Source: Sympetrum striolatum (lineage: Eukaryota > Arthropoda > Insecta > Odonata > Libellulidae). From it: DNA of 64,000 bases. The notes under the pieces are model-generated. The model worked only from the letters and a program-made list of their open reading frames with translations. It was not told where the DNA came from and made no database searches. Location: the NCBI GenBank assembly GCA_947579665.1, contig OX388349.1, positions 25,762,459-25,826,458 on the forward strand, written 5' to 3'. Below, one piece after another: positions 36,526 to 50,226 of this stretch. Both the position numbers and the translations under genes were made by a program. The stretch's first letter is position 1. Each line of letters opens with the position of its first letter.

Positions 36526-39500
36526 GGGAAGGATTGTAATAGAAGAGGGCAGGAGTAATAATGGAGGAGACAAATGGAGGCGATATTTCGCCGTGACACT
36601 TAAAGAGAAAGATGGAGGAGATCGGGAGGAAGGACTGTCCCTTCGAAGAGGGCGCTGATGAGAACAGGAGTTACGAGTTGGAGCAGAAAGGCAAATTTGA
36701 GGAGATTGTGAATTTATGAGGAAATATATAACTTGGTATTAACCCCTGGGAAATGGGACACATTAAGAACTGAAGATAGCATAATACCATGATTAAAAAT
36801 TTTTTGGCTTCCTTGCTTCCTTTTATTTTTAATTTGAAGTGCGCTAACACTTCATTCTTCCTTTCTTTAATATTGGTATTTAGTTTTTGGTTGAACTGGG
36901 GTAAGTGAGTGAAATAAAGCATTGGTGGATCCAAGCGGAAATAGGGCAATGGTTGATCTCCCCCCTATGATAACTTTGTATTACCAGCAATTTGCCTTGG
37001 AGTTTAAATTCAAATTATTTAAAAAGGTTTTTTTGCGATAATAATGATTATACTATACCTATCCCGATGAAATTGCATAATTATCACATCGCTGACATTA
37101 ATTGGGAAAAAATATGTCATATGTGGAAATAATGAGTCCCTTCTACGGAAAAATGTCACTGCTTAATTTTTTTTATAACACTTATATCCTTAATTACCTA
37201 CGAATTAAGCTTATGAGTCACATTTCTGATATCGGAAATTTTGTCAAGTAATTAATAAGTAAAATGCTTAGTTTATTAGGAATTATTCTTTAAAACACGG
37301 AAAAAAGGAGATCATAATCATTATGTCTTCATCTATGGGAAAATAATCTAATGAACAAATCGATATTGAAAGGGATGAATTCATGGAAAGACATGTGAAT
37401 CGAATCAACAAGACTCCTGATTAATATTCCATTTAACTTTAACAGATATCTTAAATATTGACGATTCGCAACAATATTGCGTCCAGCTGCTTATTTTTTG
37501 CTCTTCAGTTTCCGGATACTGCTCGCGTCTATAAAATAACTGAAAACATCTAGGAATACATCTAAATGGTACATAAGGGGAAGAGATATTGTTAATAACT
37601 AGCTATTACTTTTAACTGATAAAAATTTGTAACCAATTATTTAGAACTTTCTTCTTGTTCTTCTACAATCTCAAGAGTATCATTAGATTCTATTACGTTT
37701 ATCGTAGATCGCGATAAATCTATTGGATCGAGAGATTCTTCGGAGGCGAAAAACTTTAAAACCATTTCACCTGAATATTCTTATGCATACGTTGGGTCCA
37801 ACCGATAACAGAAAATAAATACTTACGTGTTTGAAGCCTTTTTCCGATCAGTTATGGGAAATTTGATTCAATCCCGGGCGCCACCAAGAATCCCTCCAAA
37901 CTCATCTTAAAATGGCATACCCATTAATTTTCGGGCTTCCGTTTGATCATCCACTTCGCTGCTCCGAAGACCTCTTCTTCACCTCCACTCTGAGCTTGAC
38001 CTCAGCCTTGCATGAACCTTCCCATTCAGATAAGGGAAAAGGCATTTCGGCTTCGCTTATGGACAGCGGACGCCAGGGAAAGTGCCAATTTCATTCAAAT
38101 CTATGCAATTCAAATCCAAAATATTCCACCGGTCGACGCCTAACCCTCATCTCCAGATTGTGGGGATGTGATCAGGGGCTCTCAGAAGCAGATGGGATAT
38201 GCAGTGAGGATATTTGTGATTCACCAATCATCCATGGCACATCACCGTGTTTATTTCTGATGTTTCAAGACCAGAGAAACAAATTTAACTGTAGAAGGAA
38301 AGGGTCCGGCAAAGAGATTCGATTTTGCCACAAAAACCAAAATTATTGTCTATTAAAATTTATTATTCTTTATTATGTCTCTCAAAAAATCATCATTCCT
38401 GATGGATATTTATAACACTTCACAAAAAATATTTAGTTTTGGATCTCATCATTTTTTTTCGCGATACCATTTTCACTTTTCATGTTGTACTTGTTTGATA
38501 TACCAACTTTTCCTAAAGTATTAACTCATTCATTGGTATTTTAGGAGGATAAGCTAATTTGCATATGCCTAACGGGTTAGCCTCTAGCGTACTGGACGCA
38601 AGCAGAGGGCTTATTTGTTAAGGGGGCAAAACATGAGCATATTAAATTTTATATGACCTTTTTTATAAACGGGGAATCTCTTGGTGGGGCCTCAGAATGG
38701 TCCTTGTGCCGAGGACCTCTAATTGTTGAAATATGTCCCTTGACTATCGGGAACATTTCAAAGCATGCCGAACCCTTCAGCTGTGTAGTACACTTTAAGT
38801 TGTGCCTCATCAATTTCCATTTCTTCATCAAAGTTTTTCACAGTTGTGTCTATCTTCGTTTGCTCTCGGATGGTATTCTTCATTAACTACTCAATCTATT
38901 AAAACACAATATAATGAATTTCATTCAAAGTATATGCTATTCAGTGTAAATTAAATGTGAAATTGAACTGCGAAATCTTCTATGAAGACTGGTAATTTAT
39001 GTTGCAGCGGTGCGCAAATTCTTCTTTTACTTTCAGGAATACCATATTATATGGCATGATCCACATGGTACTGAAGGCTTTGTGTGAAGTTAAGACATAT
39101 AATGACTTAGAAGGTTTTGAGAAAATTCACTTTGCAGTCGGAGTGAACGCCTATATTTGACATCCTATCCTCCGTTTTCTAAGAAAAAATAATTTATGTA
39201 CATTCTTTTCTACTTGAATGGATACAAAGAGAGCAAATAAGAAAATTGCTATCATTTAAAGTACTTATTTTGGTAGATAGAACTGCATTGCTCTTTTGGA
39301 GACAGCATAATTTTCGTGCAATAGATTTTTCCGATAAGATAAACTCTGGAATATCGGAGTGTCTTTGAGCAGCACCGTCTACGAAGTAAAAATGTAATCT
39401 TATCGCCTTCTGTTCCACATGAAAAGGCGCGAGATAAGATTTACACCACCTCAGGAAGACCTTCGCAAAATCTTTTGGATCTTCATTAGAACTCCCTTCA

Positions 39501-40863
39501 GCTTTTCCTTCTATCAACCGTTTTTCTACCATTTGGTGCTTATTTTGCCTTATTCTACGAGACTTAATTAATCCCCGGCGCATGCGCTGTTTGAAGAGGA
39601 AATGGAGGACTCTAATTACAGCGTTGTTTGCGGAGATATTAAGCTTCGTAATTACTTGGTGAAAGGCAGCGAGCTAATTGAGGCCTCCTCGGATGTATGC
39701 CTCCGCCGATAGTACTTTCGATATTAAGGCTTCATATCCGATGAGAATGTTTATTGACACCAACACGAGCTATGCCTAGTTCTCCATTTCCCAGATACCG
39801 TGTCTTCAGATGACGTATTCCTACCCCAAAGCATGATCGCTCAACCAAACATAGAGTGCAATGTTCCTGACACCATATAAGGAAGATCTGGTGCTTTTCT
39901 CCAAAAACACCTTTTTTGCGTACCGAAACCTTGCGGTAACTTGAATTTCCCTCTGACGAATTTCTGTAATTATTGAGATGACATGCCATCTATATTTAAT
40001 TTTAAATTACTTGAAAAGCGTAATTATGGTTGGTCTTCTGTATTTGAAATAATATTCAATTATTATATTTTTTAATAATAATAATAATAATTTATACATG
40101 AGCAGTAGATAAGTAAATTTAAATGAAATACAAAAAATGCAATAGAATATTCACCATATTTGAAAATGATTAGAAACAGACGATCAGTTCCTGCTAAGTT
40201 GGTCGGTACCATCGAAAAAAAAATGCTATATTTTACTCGGATAGCAAAAAGATATCGCAAAATTTTTGTACGGCTATAATTGGATTAAATTCACTTTTCA
40301 TTTTGAGTTGCAATTTAAAAGTAAATTAATTACTTTTTCACTTGGTTGAAGTTTAAGAGATTCTTGCTACCCAACTAGAATTTATTTCATTGATAGCACT
40401 GAAATTAAATGTGATGGAGAACCAAAGCGGAAGAGATGCAGTATGACCAATGGAATCAATCGCCCCATTCTTTTCCGTGCGTCACTGAGAATCAATGGAG
40501 GATATAATTTGCAATTTTTTCTCCCGCATAGGCACTTATGAATAATGGAGGCTCTAAACCGAGAATCCTTGCAGTTCAGCAAGTTCAACAGACGAGGACG
40601 CCATTTTGATCGTCTCTGAGATTAACATCCGAATGAACACTATCCGAAATTTATTGCACGCATTCGTCGAATGCTGTGACCAATATTCTGTTCCGATTCG
40701 TTGCTCGATAATGTTCAGATTATGAAAGTCACTGGCCATCTGCAGACTATGAGAATAATTGATTTGAGGTTAAAATTAATTCAGTTTCAGCTTGAAGGGA
40801 TGAGCTTGGACAATAGCTGTTGATTAAGATCGATAAAAGTTGATTATAAACTGAGTAGGATAT
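36526..40863. other. no recognised gene
   Basis: I find no transposon ends or known protein. Frames worth naming but unsupported are 37912-38415 (plus, 167 codons) and 39194-39583 (minus, 129 codons); neither resembles a family I know and neither is bounded by convincing splice signals. A (TAA)n microsatellite of about seven units lies near 40071-40092. Confidence 0.4.
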
Positions 40864-42143
40864 TGTAACGGCAGCGCTTGCCCGCACTTGTATTTCGATT
40901 CGTGAGGAGCAGTCACCCCCCCTTTTTCTTCCCTTCCCTATTTTTAATATTATCAAGTTGTATATATTGTTTTTTGTGTTCTCTCTTTGTTCTGCTTAAG
41001 TGTAATATGGTTATTTCGATGCAAGATATTTGATTATATGTGTGTGTGTTGCGCGGACTGCACTTCAAATCCCGCGCAGCGAAGTTCGTGAGTGCGATGT
41101 TATTCCCCGAGTATCAGATGTTTGTGGCGCCTCCTGAAGCTACCGCCTTCCCCTCTCTTCCCCCCTCCCCGCGAACTTTCCTCAGCGGTAAAAGAGGATC
41201 TGACAGCCACTTTACCTGGGGGTAGCGAATTGACCTCTGACAACCATTTCACCTGGGACAGGCACTCTGACCTCTGACAAAGACTTCACCTCTGACGACT
41301 ACCTCACCTGGGGAATCATTCCATGACTGAGTGACTGGACTCTTCCTCACATCTTCGTCTCGTGACTGACATTTGCCACTGGAGAAAAGGACGGCACTCT
41401 AGTCCGACGAAGACTCCTCCTTCATCTAGCAGCAGTAAGCCCATGTCGGCGAGAGGTTGGTCATAAAAGCCGCCGCCAATCCCACGTGTTGGGTGTGCTT
41501 CGTCCCGCCCGAAGCTGTCCCGATTCCCCAGTGCCTTCATCCGTAGCCCCCCCCAAGTTACGTTGGTACAGTTGGTGTCCGACACCTTTGACTGTCGCAG
41601 CAATTCCGCAGTAATAAGCTGTTGCCTGCGCCCCGTTAATTGTCACAACGAAGTCTAATTTCTGCGACGTAAATTGTTCTCGAGCCAAGTTATTTTTGTG
41701 TTTTTCGTTTTTCTTAAATTGTAATTCAATTAATTCTTATGCTTTCATTTGTTCTCTCTGCAATTGTTCATTTCAAGTCAAGTGTTTTCATTTCAATCAG
41801 TGAATATCGATTATTTCGCATGATTCGGTTAGTTTTGTATGTATTGTATTAGGTTAAATAGATGTAAGTTGCCCTTTCCCGTCCCACTAACTTCCTTTCA
41901 AAGTGCTGCTCCCGTAATCGCTTCAATTCATGTACGATATTTTGTTTTTTTTTTTTTGTTTTGCTGCCAATAAACGTGTTCACTTTAAACTATCAAATCT
42001 TCGATTTTTGTGATTTTACGAAATTCAACTCCACACCCCCCTTTCCTTGCGTCGCTTCGCCTCAAACCTAATCGTTCCTACGTCGCCCTCGATCTAGGAT
42101 TCTTTGGCCCCATCACATTGTGCGAACGAGTTCGTCACAATAT
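40860..42143 (+). mobile_element. solo LTR of an LTR retrotransposon (Gypsy-like ends)
   Basis: A 1276-bp unit (40864-42139) begins TGTAACGGC and ends TTCGTCACA, so its ends are the short inverted repeat TGTRACG of many Gypsy-group LTRs. It is flanked by a perfect 4-bp duplication, ATAT (40860-40863 and 42140-42143). A polyadenylation signal AATAAA lies at 41969-41974 after a T-rich run, as in a U3-R-U5 layout on the plus strand. Between about 41200 and 41312 is a degenerate tandem repeat of roughly 36 bp with the words TTCACCTGGG and GACCTCTGACAA. No internal coding region or second LTR is present, so it formed by recombination between two LTRs. Frames within it (such as 41316-41688, minus) are not regarded as genes. 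Confidence 0.8.
41200..41312 (+). repeat. degenerate ~36-bp tandem repeat inside the LTR
   Basis: About two and a half units alternate the words ACCTGGG and GACCTCTGACAA. Such repeats in the U3 part of LTRs can act as enhancers; here that is only an inference from position. Confidence 0.6.
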
Positions 42144-43223
42144 GTGTATCAATTTATTTTTAAAAACTATTTTCACTGCTCTACAGGCTAATATGAAGGA
42201 GTAGTAATATCTGAAAAAGAAGGTTTTTCATTTCGGTGAGTTTATTATTTACATGTTGAACCAATGAAAGAATTATGGTCCTGGATACCCACCCCTCTTT
42301 TCCCCTCTGTTAAAGATCTGTATTGTAACAGTTACATTCATATTCAATGCTTGAACTATGGAATGTAAGCTGCAGTTTTTTGTAAATACTCATCATTACT
42401 ATTACTAATACGGAACACAGCCGTGCTGGAAAGTTTGGTTTCTTTATTGCCACTTAGGCATAGATAATACTTTTCCAGTACACGCATAATCCATAAGGTG
42501 AAGTCTTCGACCATATTCTTAACTGATAACGGCAACTGTAAAATTAATTTTCTCGAACTTTCGGAAAGGAATTTATTTAATTGAATTATGAACTTAATTT
42601 GTTACTCATGCGGTTTAAATGGACGAGCATTCTCTCTTGTTTAAACATCATATAAGTTCCAAACAATTTGCGGTGTTTCTCGTTCTTTTAAGAGGGACTC
42701 CTTTTAAACACCTTTCGTTCCGTCAGTTGAGCAAACACGCTCAGACTGATGTGAGTGTTTGAACAAATTGGACGCCTTTCATGGCCAAGGAACTCATCCA
42801 TCGCTGACATACATTCTAAATTCATCTCCACCGTAATTATCCACCAGTTGCGGTTGATTGTTGCTTAAAATATTTAAGGAAGCCTTTTCCGAGCTAATCC
42901 AAAAGTCTGATCAAGAGTGACGAATTGGAAAACTCATTAAAGAATTTTAATCAGGAAATTCGAAACAATCGTTTCCCGTCTTGATTATTAAATGCGGCAA
43001 TTCCCATTGGCATGTATACACATCAATTATTTCTGAGAATATCCCTCTCTCAACTGTACCAATTATTATGTTAATCACATTAATTTGAAAATGTATAAAA
43101 TATTATTTGTGTATGAACTACGTATAGGTTGACAGCAAATATTGGGCACCAAAATTCTTGATATTTGTTTACGATCTTCTAAGAAACTCACCTGTCAGGA
43201 TTGCAAAATGTAGGAGTGAATAA
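42144..43223. other. no recognised feature
   Basis: Moderately AT-rich sequence with no open frame of note. The segment 42640-42900 is a little GC-richer and non-repetitive. Confidence 0.45.
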
Positions 43224-43224
43224 G

Positions 43225-43440
43225 TACGAGGGCTACCCAGAAAGTAACATATATGTTGGGGTACGAACAAATCAAAGTGACATTAATATGTTTTATTATA
43301 TAAATTTGATAGCAAACCTCATATGCTACTCTTCAGCGCAATCTCCGCTGAAATTGAGGAACTTATGGTGGTGATACACCCGCTTGTTCATACCTTCGTC
43401 ATAGAATTATAACTCCTGAGACTACTCCATCCTATTCCAC
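43225..43440 (-). mobile_element. mariner-type transposon end with transposase C-terminus
   Basis: After a TA (43225-43226) the sequence CGAGGGCTACCCAGAAAGTAA matches the outer end of a mariner-type inverted repeat. Reading inward on the minus strand toward that end, FYDEGMNKRVYHHHKFLNF followed by SGDCAEE and a stop resembles the C-terminus FY-EGI-KLV-RY-KCLN-GDYVE of mariner-type transposases. The remainder of the gene and the other end are absent, so this is a terminal fragment. Confidence 0.65.
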
Positions 43441-43685
43441 TAGCGATATTTCTTGGCGTTAACCAGACCTTAGAAAAAGTATGTTGGCGGTGTATGGGAG
43501 AGTATTGTATTCGGAAGAGTACAAAAAAGTATTTTTTTATATAATTGCTATGAATAATCAGCGATATGCTTTACGATGCACGATAGGAATCTTTAGAAGA
43601 TAAAAGATTCAAAAATGGCAGATTTTCCTTAATAAATTCAGATAGAGTTCGTCCTTAAATGTTATAGCTAATAAAATACGTCTAT
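43441..43685. other. no recognised feature
   Basis: Short AT-rich spacer between a mariner fragment and a LINE tail. Nothing identifiable. Confidence 0.4.
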
Positions 43686-43868
43686 GCTCTTATGTACGCA
43701 GCTCAGACACCGAGTGAATTATCACGGCAGTATATGCTAGAACGAATCGTTTCAGAAATCCGTTTTACCGCGAACGATTCGAAAAAGTAAACAATTTGGG
43801 AAGCAGTTATCTCTTTACTCATACAAATGGTGGTTTGCAGGGTACGTATGTAGATGTAGATAATGATT
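43686..43868 (+). mobile_element. LINE 3' end, plus orientation
   Basis: The plus strand carries the degenerate ORF2 C-terminus ARTNRFRNPFYRERFEK and, downstream, GGTGGTTTGCAGGGTACGTA then GTAGATGTAGATAATGA. These correspond to the RTNRFR-SFFPRTIR signature and TAGATG-type tail of the copy at 26.7 kb, in the opposite orientation. The RTNRFR stretch is shared between the two copies at protein level. The copy is heavily 5'-truncated and mutated. Confidence 0.7.
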
Positions 43869-46800
43869 GCGATATCATTTTCCAATTCTGGTATCATCAT
43901 AACCTGACGTTATTACTATGGTCGAAACAGGCCATAGTAAATAGCATTTTGTGCAAAATACGATGCATTTATTCTCATGAGTTTTTTTATAGGCACTAAG
44001 TTAGGCCTGGTTACCTATAATTTGCAGGTTTTCACCTCCTTTTAACCATTGTGTAATCTTATAAATATAAAATATAGCAAACTTTTTCCTCACTAATAAA
44101 GTAGTGTAGACCTAAGAGTTGATTTTCCGTTTTTCCTCAAAGAGATATCCGTTTTGAAATCAAGCAAATTGGTCGGAGGTCTCAAGGAAAGATGGCATTC
44201 ACAGTTCATTAGATGCGAAAGGAGAGATTCAAACAACTCGAGTGGCTTTCGAAAGAATCTTTAATTACCGATCATGCGCATTGGGAACCATCTTTCCTTT
44301 CAAGGTGAATTAGAATAATCGAGAGGTGTAAGGACGAAAAGAAAATGAGGCAAGAAAATGAGCGAAATCTCGAGACGACAGCGTTGAATCTTTGAAAACC
44401 GAACCCTTACAACTTCGATAGAAGCTCTCCATCCTCTCAAAGCACGCGCATAATGAGAAAAGTTCTCTTTTCTTGAAGAGTTTTCCTATACGAATCGCTA
44501 TCTTTACCATATCTTTGATGGTTGAAGTCTCAGAGGAAGAGTGATTATATTTCTAAGGTAGGTTATTTTAGTCCAGCAATCACATAATTTTTTCCGGTGA
44601 ATGACCTTCATCTCTACCTTAGAGGCAATTGATTCTGAATGCCCAGGTTACCCCTGAAATATTTGAGAACAAATGACGATGTAAACGATTCTTTACTTGT
44701 TTCAAATTTCCTTTTCTTATGTAAACCAGCAAAATTTCACTGACATGTGTGACTTCCCTTTATTGTCAGCACTAACCAGGTAATGTCAGCGTATACCTAC
44801 AGTAATAATAATAGTGCATGATTACTTTATCATTCACGTGATACCAAATCAATTGCTATGAATCGACGATTATTGAATAGGAAATCTTCTGACATAGATG
44901 GAAATAAGTCTTTGATTTTTTTCTTGACGATAAATCCGGAATAAATAAACGATTTCAGGCACTCAAGGAGAGGCTGGGAACTCTAACGTTTTATTTTCGC
45001 TCGAGGGGGTGGTCTAAAATGGATATTCTTTAATGAAAAGTGAAGATCAATAAAAAGGGGTCAATAAGAGGAGAGATACCGGATGTTGACTTCCGAGTTA
45101 TTGGAATAAAGAGAAGCGGTGAACGAAAAATCCTAAGAGGCAGATTTTCTGGAATATTGGTTATGAGCCTCCATTGAACTTGAAATAAAAGGAGAGGAAG
45201 TGGAAACAGGGAAAAGGAAAGGGAGGAAGTAAACGTTAAAAAAGAGAGAGTATAGACGGAAAACAAGATGCTGAAAAACTCATCGAAAGTTTGGGGGAGA
45301 TCCTCGATTCGACATTCGCGTGAAATGATGGATAATTAAGTTTATTGAAATCAGATATGAAACTTCCGCCTCCTAAGCAAATCTATTAAGAAAAAAAATG
45401 TTGCCGGTTATTGCACGAAATACATTCGTTAACGTTGTAAATCAATAACGACTTGATTAACGAAGGTCTGCATTGTTACCTCATCACGTAACATTCACAG
45501 TGCTATCTATTTTGAAAACAGAGAAGTTTCAGAAAATAATAGGAATATTTTCCCTCAAATCTGCAGTATGCTCAACTTTTATGATCGCTCGTGACCCAAA
45601 AATAAAAACGAACCGCTTTTAGTCGCTGTAGTATTTGATGAAGGTTAGCTTAGTTAGTAAAATGCACAATTTACAGATATTATCTAATTGAATATGAATT
45701 GTCATACATTAGCATTCATATCGAGATCAAATATTTTTTTTTTAATTGAGTGTAAAATCATATGCAAGTAATAACATCTATTTAAAAATTACATTTAAAA
45801 TATTTTAGATGCGAGTTATTTGATATATTTTGTTTAAATTATCCTGTTTTAAATATAGCAATATTTGATTTCTATAGAAGCAAGCTGACAAGGGTATAAA
45901 AGCGAAAACGTTTTACTTGGGTCGGTTTTTTATCGATCATCTTTGAAGCTATTTTTTTAAGAAAGGATTGAACGAAAACAGAGCTAACCAAAACAGGTTA
46001 TGTCAATTCAATAAAAACCACACATCTGTCTAAAACCAATTTAGGAATGTCTGGCAAGTCAAAGATTGTTAAATACAAAGTAGCCATTGGGCTTAGAGCT
46101 ACTTATACTCTAATATTTCAGGGTGAACATTTCAAAACTTTCGTAAATTTCGTTTCTTCAATTGAATCTATTAAGAGAAATCGATTTTCTTTGGATGCAG
46201 AATGGAATTCATATCGCGTTTCTTTTCAAGTTTTGGCAGATGCATTAGGTAGTCAATAATCCCTTGCTTGGACGATCCGCTGCGTATACTGCATTTTATC
46301 CTATGCTAACACCCACATTCGCCCTTTGCGGGCAGTCAGAGATTACGAATTCCTTGCTAATCAAGTCAATGTCCCTTCTCGGAAAGTTTGATTCATTCAT
46401 CTCCAGAGACCTCTGGCGGATATGGATGGAGGTTATTTCAATCCAAGTATCCTCATAGATTGTCAGTCTTCTTCTCTTCGCCTCCCTTTTCCTTCGTCCT
46501 TTCTGCTCTAGCAAATGCTTCCTGACAGGATTCAGGACGGAATTCCTTTTCGTGTTTCTTCGCAGAAACTTGAGTGTAAGGAATATATCCATATGTCAAT
46601 GCTACGTTTAGAAATGTCTCAAAATTAGACTGCAACCTTTTATTCAGCAAGTACTTTACATTTCTACGTTCAAAATGTTTCTGAAATTATATTTTCTCGC
46701 GAAAATGCGGAACAGGTGAAATTTTAAATACTGGCGGTAGATCGTGACGCCACATTGTGGGCACAGCTATCTACCACCTATAAACCTACAGATCTGCCAC

Positions 46801-48579
46801 CAGAATTTTATATATCTCCTGCTCGGCGTTTTGGAGGGAAAAAATAAGTTCGGGAATTTTTAACGTAGTAGTATGCGCAAATACTAATGATGCTGGCAGG
46901 CATTCATTGTTAATTTTCAGATATACTTTTCCCGTTATATAGATGTATTTCAAAATACTGTTAACGTTAAAGCGAGATACCATTTGGTCAAACTCATTTC
47001 CTAAATTTTTTATTCTATTGAAAATGTGTATGTGCTCTGGAAAACTAAGACTGACTTATTTTCAAACTCGATGGTAACCTCATAGAATACCCAAAGAAAT
47101 GGTTTAGCTTGATACTGCTACTGTCCCATAGGAATAATAATATTGTTTCCAAGTAAGTTTGTGTTAATTCTGGAAGCATCTGGGAAACATTACTTATAAA
47201 TAAATGTATGCACGCAAGCACAAGTTTGAATTACTACTCATCTACGTAGGCATTTTATTCTGCATTGAATTAAAACCATCCATAAATATTTCTTTGCTAT
47301 GTCAGACCATGCATAATTATAATGAGAAAATCGTTTGATTGGTAATCCTATCCTAATCAAATATCACGGAATTGAGTAAGAAAGAAATTAAGATAAAAAA
47401 TAAATAAGTATATGCACCAATCCATATATTATGATATTATATTTACAATCGACGTTTTACTAAATACTGATTCACGAGAAAAATTATTTTCAGAACTTTT
47501 TCAATGATTACTTAGAAAAACTAAGTTACGCGCTAATCTAAAACTAATCATTATTTCTGTATTTGCAAGTATATTATGTGTAATTCATAGGTTAAATTTT
47601 GCTTTATTATCTCCTTAGTATTTTAAAATAATTGACACAAATAAACCAAGAGAACTTATATGGCGAATGATATGGATATTGAAATTAATACAATGTTTAA
47701 AAAATATCATTTCTAGGTGCTCTAATTTGTCATTCCCTCACATTGAAATATCGTTAAAATAAAATATTTTAGATACACGAGCTAAGGTTTCAAAGACGAT
47801 ATTGTTTTCTTTTATGAGAAAACTAAGTAAGGAATCTGGAAAAATAAAAAAATATGAGTAACTTTTCTACGATAACGGAATGTTATACTGACCGAATGCC
47901 TTTCCTTGCACAAAAAATTGCATTAAAAACGTATTATTACTTTTAAAATTGCTATGTCATCTTCAGATACATTTGGAAATAAAATATCACGAAATTTCAC
48001 TATATTTTCCAAATTGTCGCATGAAACGATTCAGAGCACCAGAGAATATGATTCTATTTTCCTACCGTTAAATTAAAACATTTTCCTGTGGCCAGGTTTA
48101 AAGGGAATAATGTTTGAACGCCAGCGTATATTTTTATGTCTTTCCGGATGGTATTTTCTTTAGCTTACAACTGCAATATTATCGTGTGCTTTAGCAGTGT
48201 TCTTCCAAATATTTATATATTCTTCATTCTATTCTCAGTAACTTATATTCAATAAAAGAAATTTACTAAAAGGGTAACCACAGAATCATCGAATCGAAAG
48301 TCTTTTCAGAGAAAATTTCTATTTGCGGCTACTGAGTCACAAACTCTTGGAAATTAGTAATATTTAAGACTGTATCGATAGGTAGATAATATAAGTAATT
48401 TTTGCTCTTCATTACATATAAATACAATTAAGTAAATATACTCCAGAATTGAGATCTCACATTAATTAATTGAGCAAAGAGAACGAAACTTCTATCCATT
48501 CAAGCTTAAAACTATTTTGTTTTAAGAAAATCTCGGAACTATTAGTGGGGCGACCTTAAATTTATTAAGGCTTCGTATG
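43869..48579. other. no recognised feature
   Basis: Long AT-rich stretch with many short frames. The purine-rich block at 44990-45290 and the frames at 46047-46650 match nothing I recognise. No transposon ends or RNA genes were found. Confidence 0.4.
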
Positions 48580-48830
48580 TACAGTGGCGGAAACAATAAT
48601 CGCAACACCAGTTGGCGTCAGAGCGCGGATTACGTAGAAACTAACTGAAATCACTCTAACTCCGACAATTCGGCAACTCTGTAAATAGGCAGTAAAACCG
48701 GCAATATTCAAAGTCCATACGAATGGAAAATAGACTTTTAGTATCGTATATATAGGCAGACATTTAAGACTCACCTTCGCGAGATTTCCAAGTAGTGCCT
48801 TTGCCTCATTGTCTTCATTTTTTGCCATTT
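48580..48830 (-). mobile_element. Tc1-type transposon end (truncated)
   Basis: TA at 48580-48581 is followed by CAGTGGCGGAAACAATAATC, then GCAACAC. This is of the Tc1/mariner terminal type, which begins CAGTG and carries a GCAAC word. I could not find the matching inverted end downstream, nor a transposase. The open frame reading out through the terminus (48828-48565, minus) is not a known transposase. Confidence 0.45.
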
Positions 48831-50226
48831 ATTATTCAAAGTTAGTCGTGATAAAAACAGTTGTGTAGAATGTCAATATAATACACTGAGAGATAGTTAC
48901 AAACAAGATTGTTTGATAGCGGAATATCAGACGTTAAAATGAACATTTTGAGGCATTCTTTCGCGAATTAAAGGTCTAAATACTAGAATTGTGATGGAAT
49001 AGAATCCATGCAAAGAGAATTCAACACTTAAAAATTCGAATTCAGGAACCACTGTCCTATTCTTACCTTTCTATTTTCTCTCGAGCAGTGTAGTTTTCAA
49101 CTGTATAAGGTATTAAAAATATCCTTTCGATGAATCCAATCTAATCCGTGTGTTGAAGGAGTTCAACGTTTCCAAGAGCTTTTTAGCCATTATTGTTTTG
49201 ACAGGAATTGTCATCACTATTATTAGCTTTTAAATAGTGGAATCCGTAGTCAACAATTTTCAGCTCTATCAGGCTATATGTAATAGGGAGTAATATTTGT
49301 GTAATAACAATTGCTGTTTCTCATGTGAGATCAATGCACTTAAACCATACTGACTGAAAAAATATAATAAATTGCAACGGTATCACATCTCTATGGATGT
49401 TTCATTCATTCACCACAGAACTTCTACGATTGTCCGCTTCAGTGAGTGTATAACTCTACAACAGTTGATTTCAATCTAATTTATCCAGAGTTGTAATATA
49501 TTTGATTAATGAACTAGAGTGCAATCGAAATTTGGTTCTATAATATTTCAACATTTGGAATCTTAAATGTATTTTAAAACCGATGATTCGACTGCCCGTT
49601 AACAACCATAAGATATGCCGTACTCGCCTCATAGTGTAAACATAATCACACACTTTAAATGAAATTCATGTGCTCCACAGATTTTGCGTTGTAGGACAGA
49701 GCGTACTTCAGAAATTTCTTACTGTAGTATAGTCATCACTTACGTAATGTTACCAAGAGGCCGGTATTCACTTCTCTACTTTCTCTGTAGCGATGAATAA
49801 AATTTTCCGCTTCCAATTTGATCATCTTGATTTTTCGTATGTAAAAATACTTCCCAAGGCTACTTAGATCCATATATTAGGCGCCATACTCAGCTATTAT
49901 TCGCTGATTTTACTAAACTTTCTGTGCACTTTACGGACTCTTCCGAAACATTCTCGCCCCCCTCTCCCTCCATGAATACCGTAGTTTTAATGTCGTTTAC
50001 TACGTAGTTTTGCGGTTTAGATGCGAATAGATTAGAGAATAGAGCGAATATATTCAGACAAAGTTATTCTTTTATTCAGCAGAAGAAATAGTTACTAACA
50101 CCCACTTAAATAGGCAAAAGGGTATGCATGAACTTAGCCCCAAAAAATAGAAAAATTGCAATGGTGATAAAGAAAAATTCACTTTAAAAAAGATAAAGGT
50201 TATTCGAAAAAGAAAACCATGTTTTA
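48831..50226. other. no recognised feature
   Basis: AT-rich sequence lacking coding or repeat signals, up to the start of the decayed LINE. Confidence 0.45.

Noticed and set aside
36738..36970. TTAACCCCTGGG as a possible piggyBac-type end
   Set aside because: No partner end with TTAA was found within a plausible distance, and the inner sequence does not resemble the other elements.
37912..38415. 167-codon plus-strand frame
   Set aside because: No similarity to any family I know, no splice context and no conservation evidence; left as unsupported.
39194..39583. 129-codon minus-strand frame
   Set aside because: Looks protein-like in composition but has no recognisable motif; not enough to call a gene.
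41316..41688. Overlapping minus-strand frames in the solo LTR
   Set aside because: They lie antisense in a non-coding LTR and reflect its GC-rich composition.
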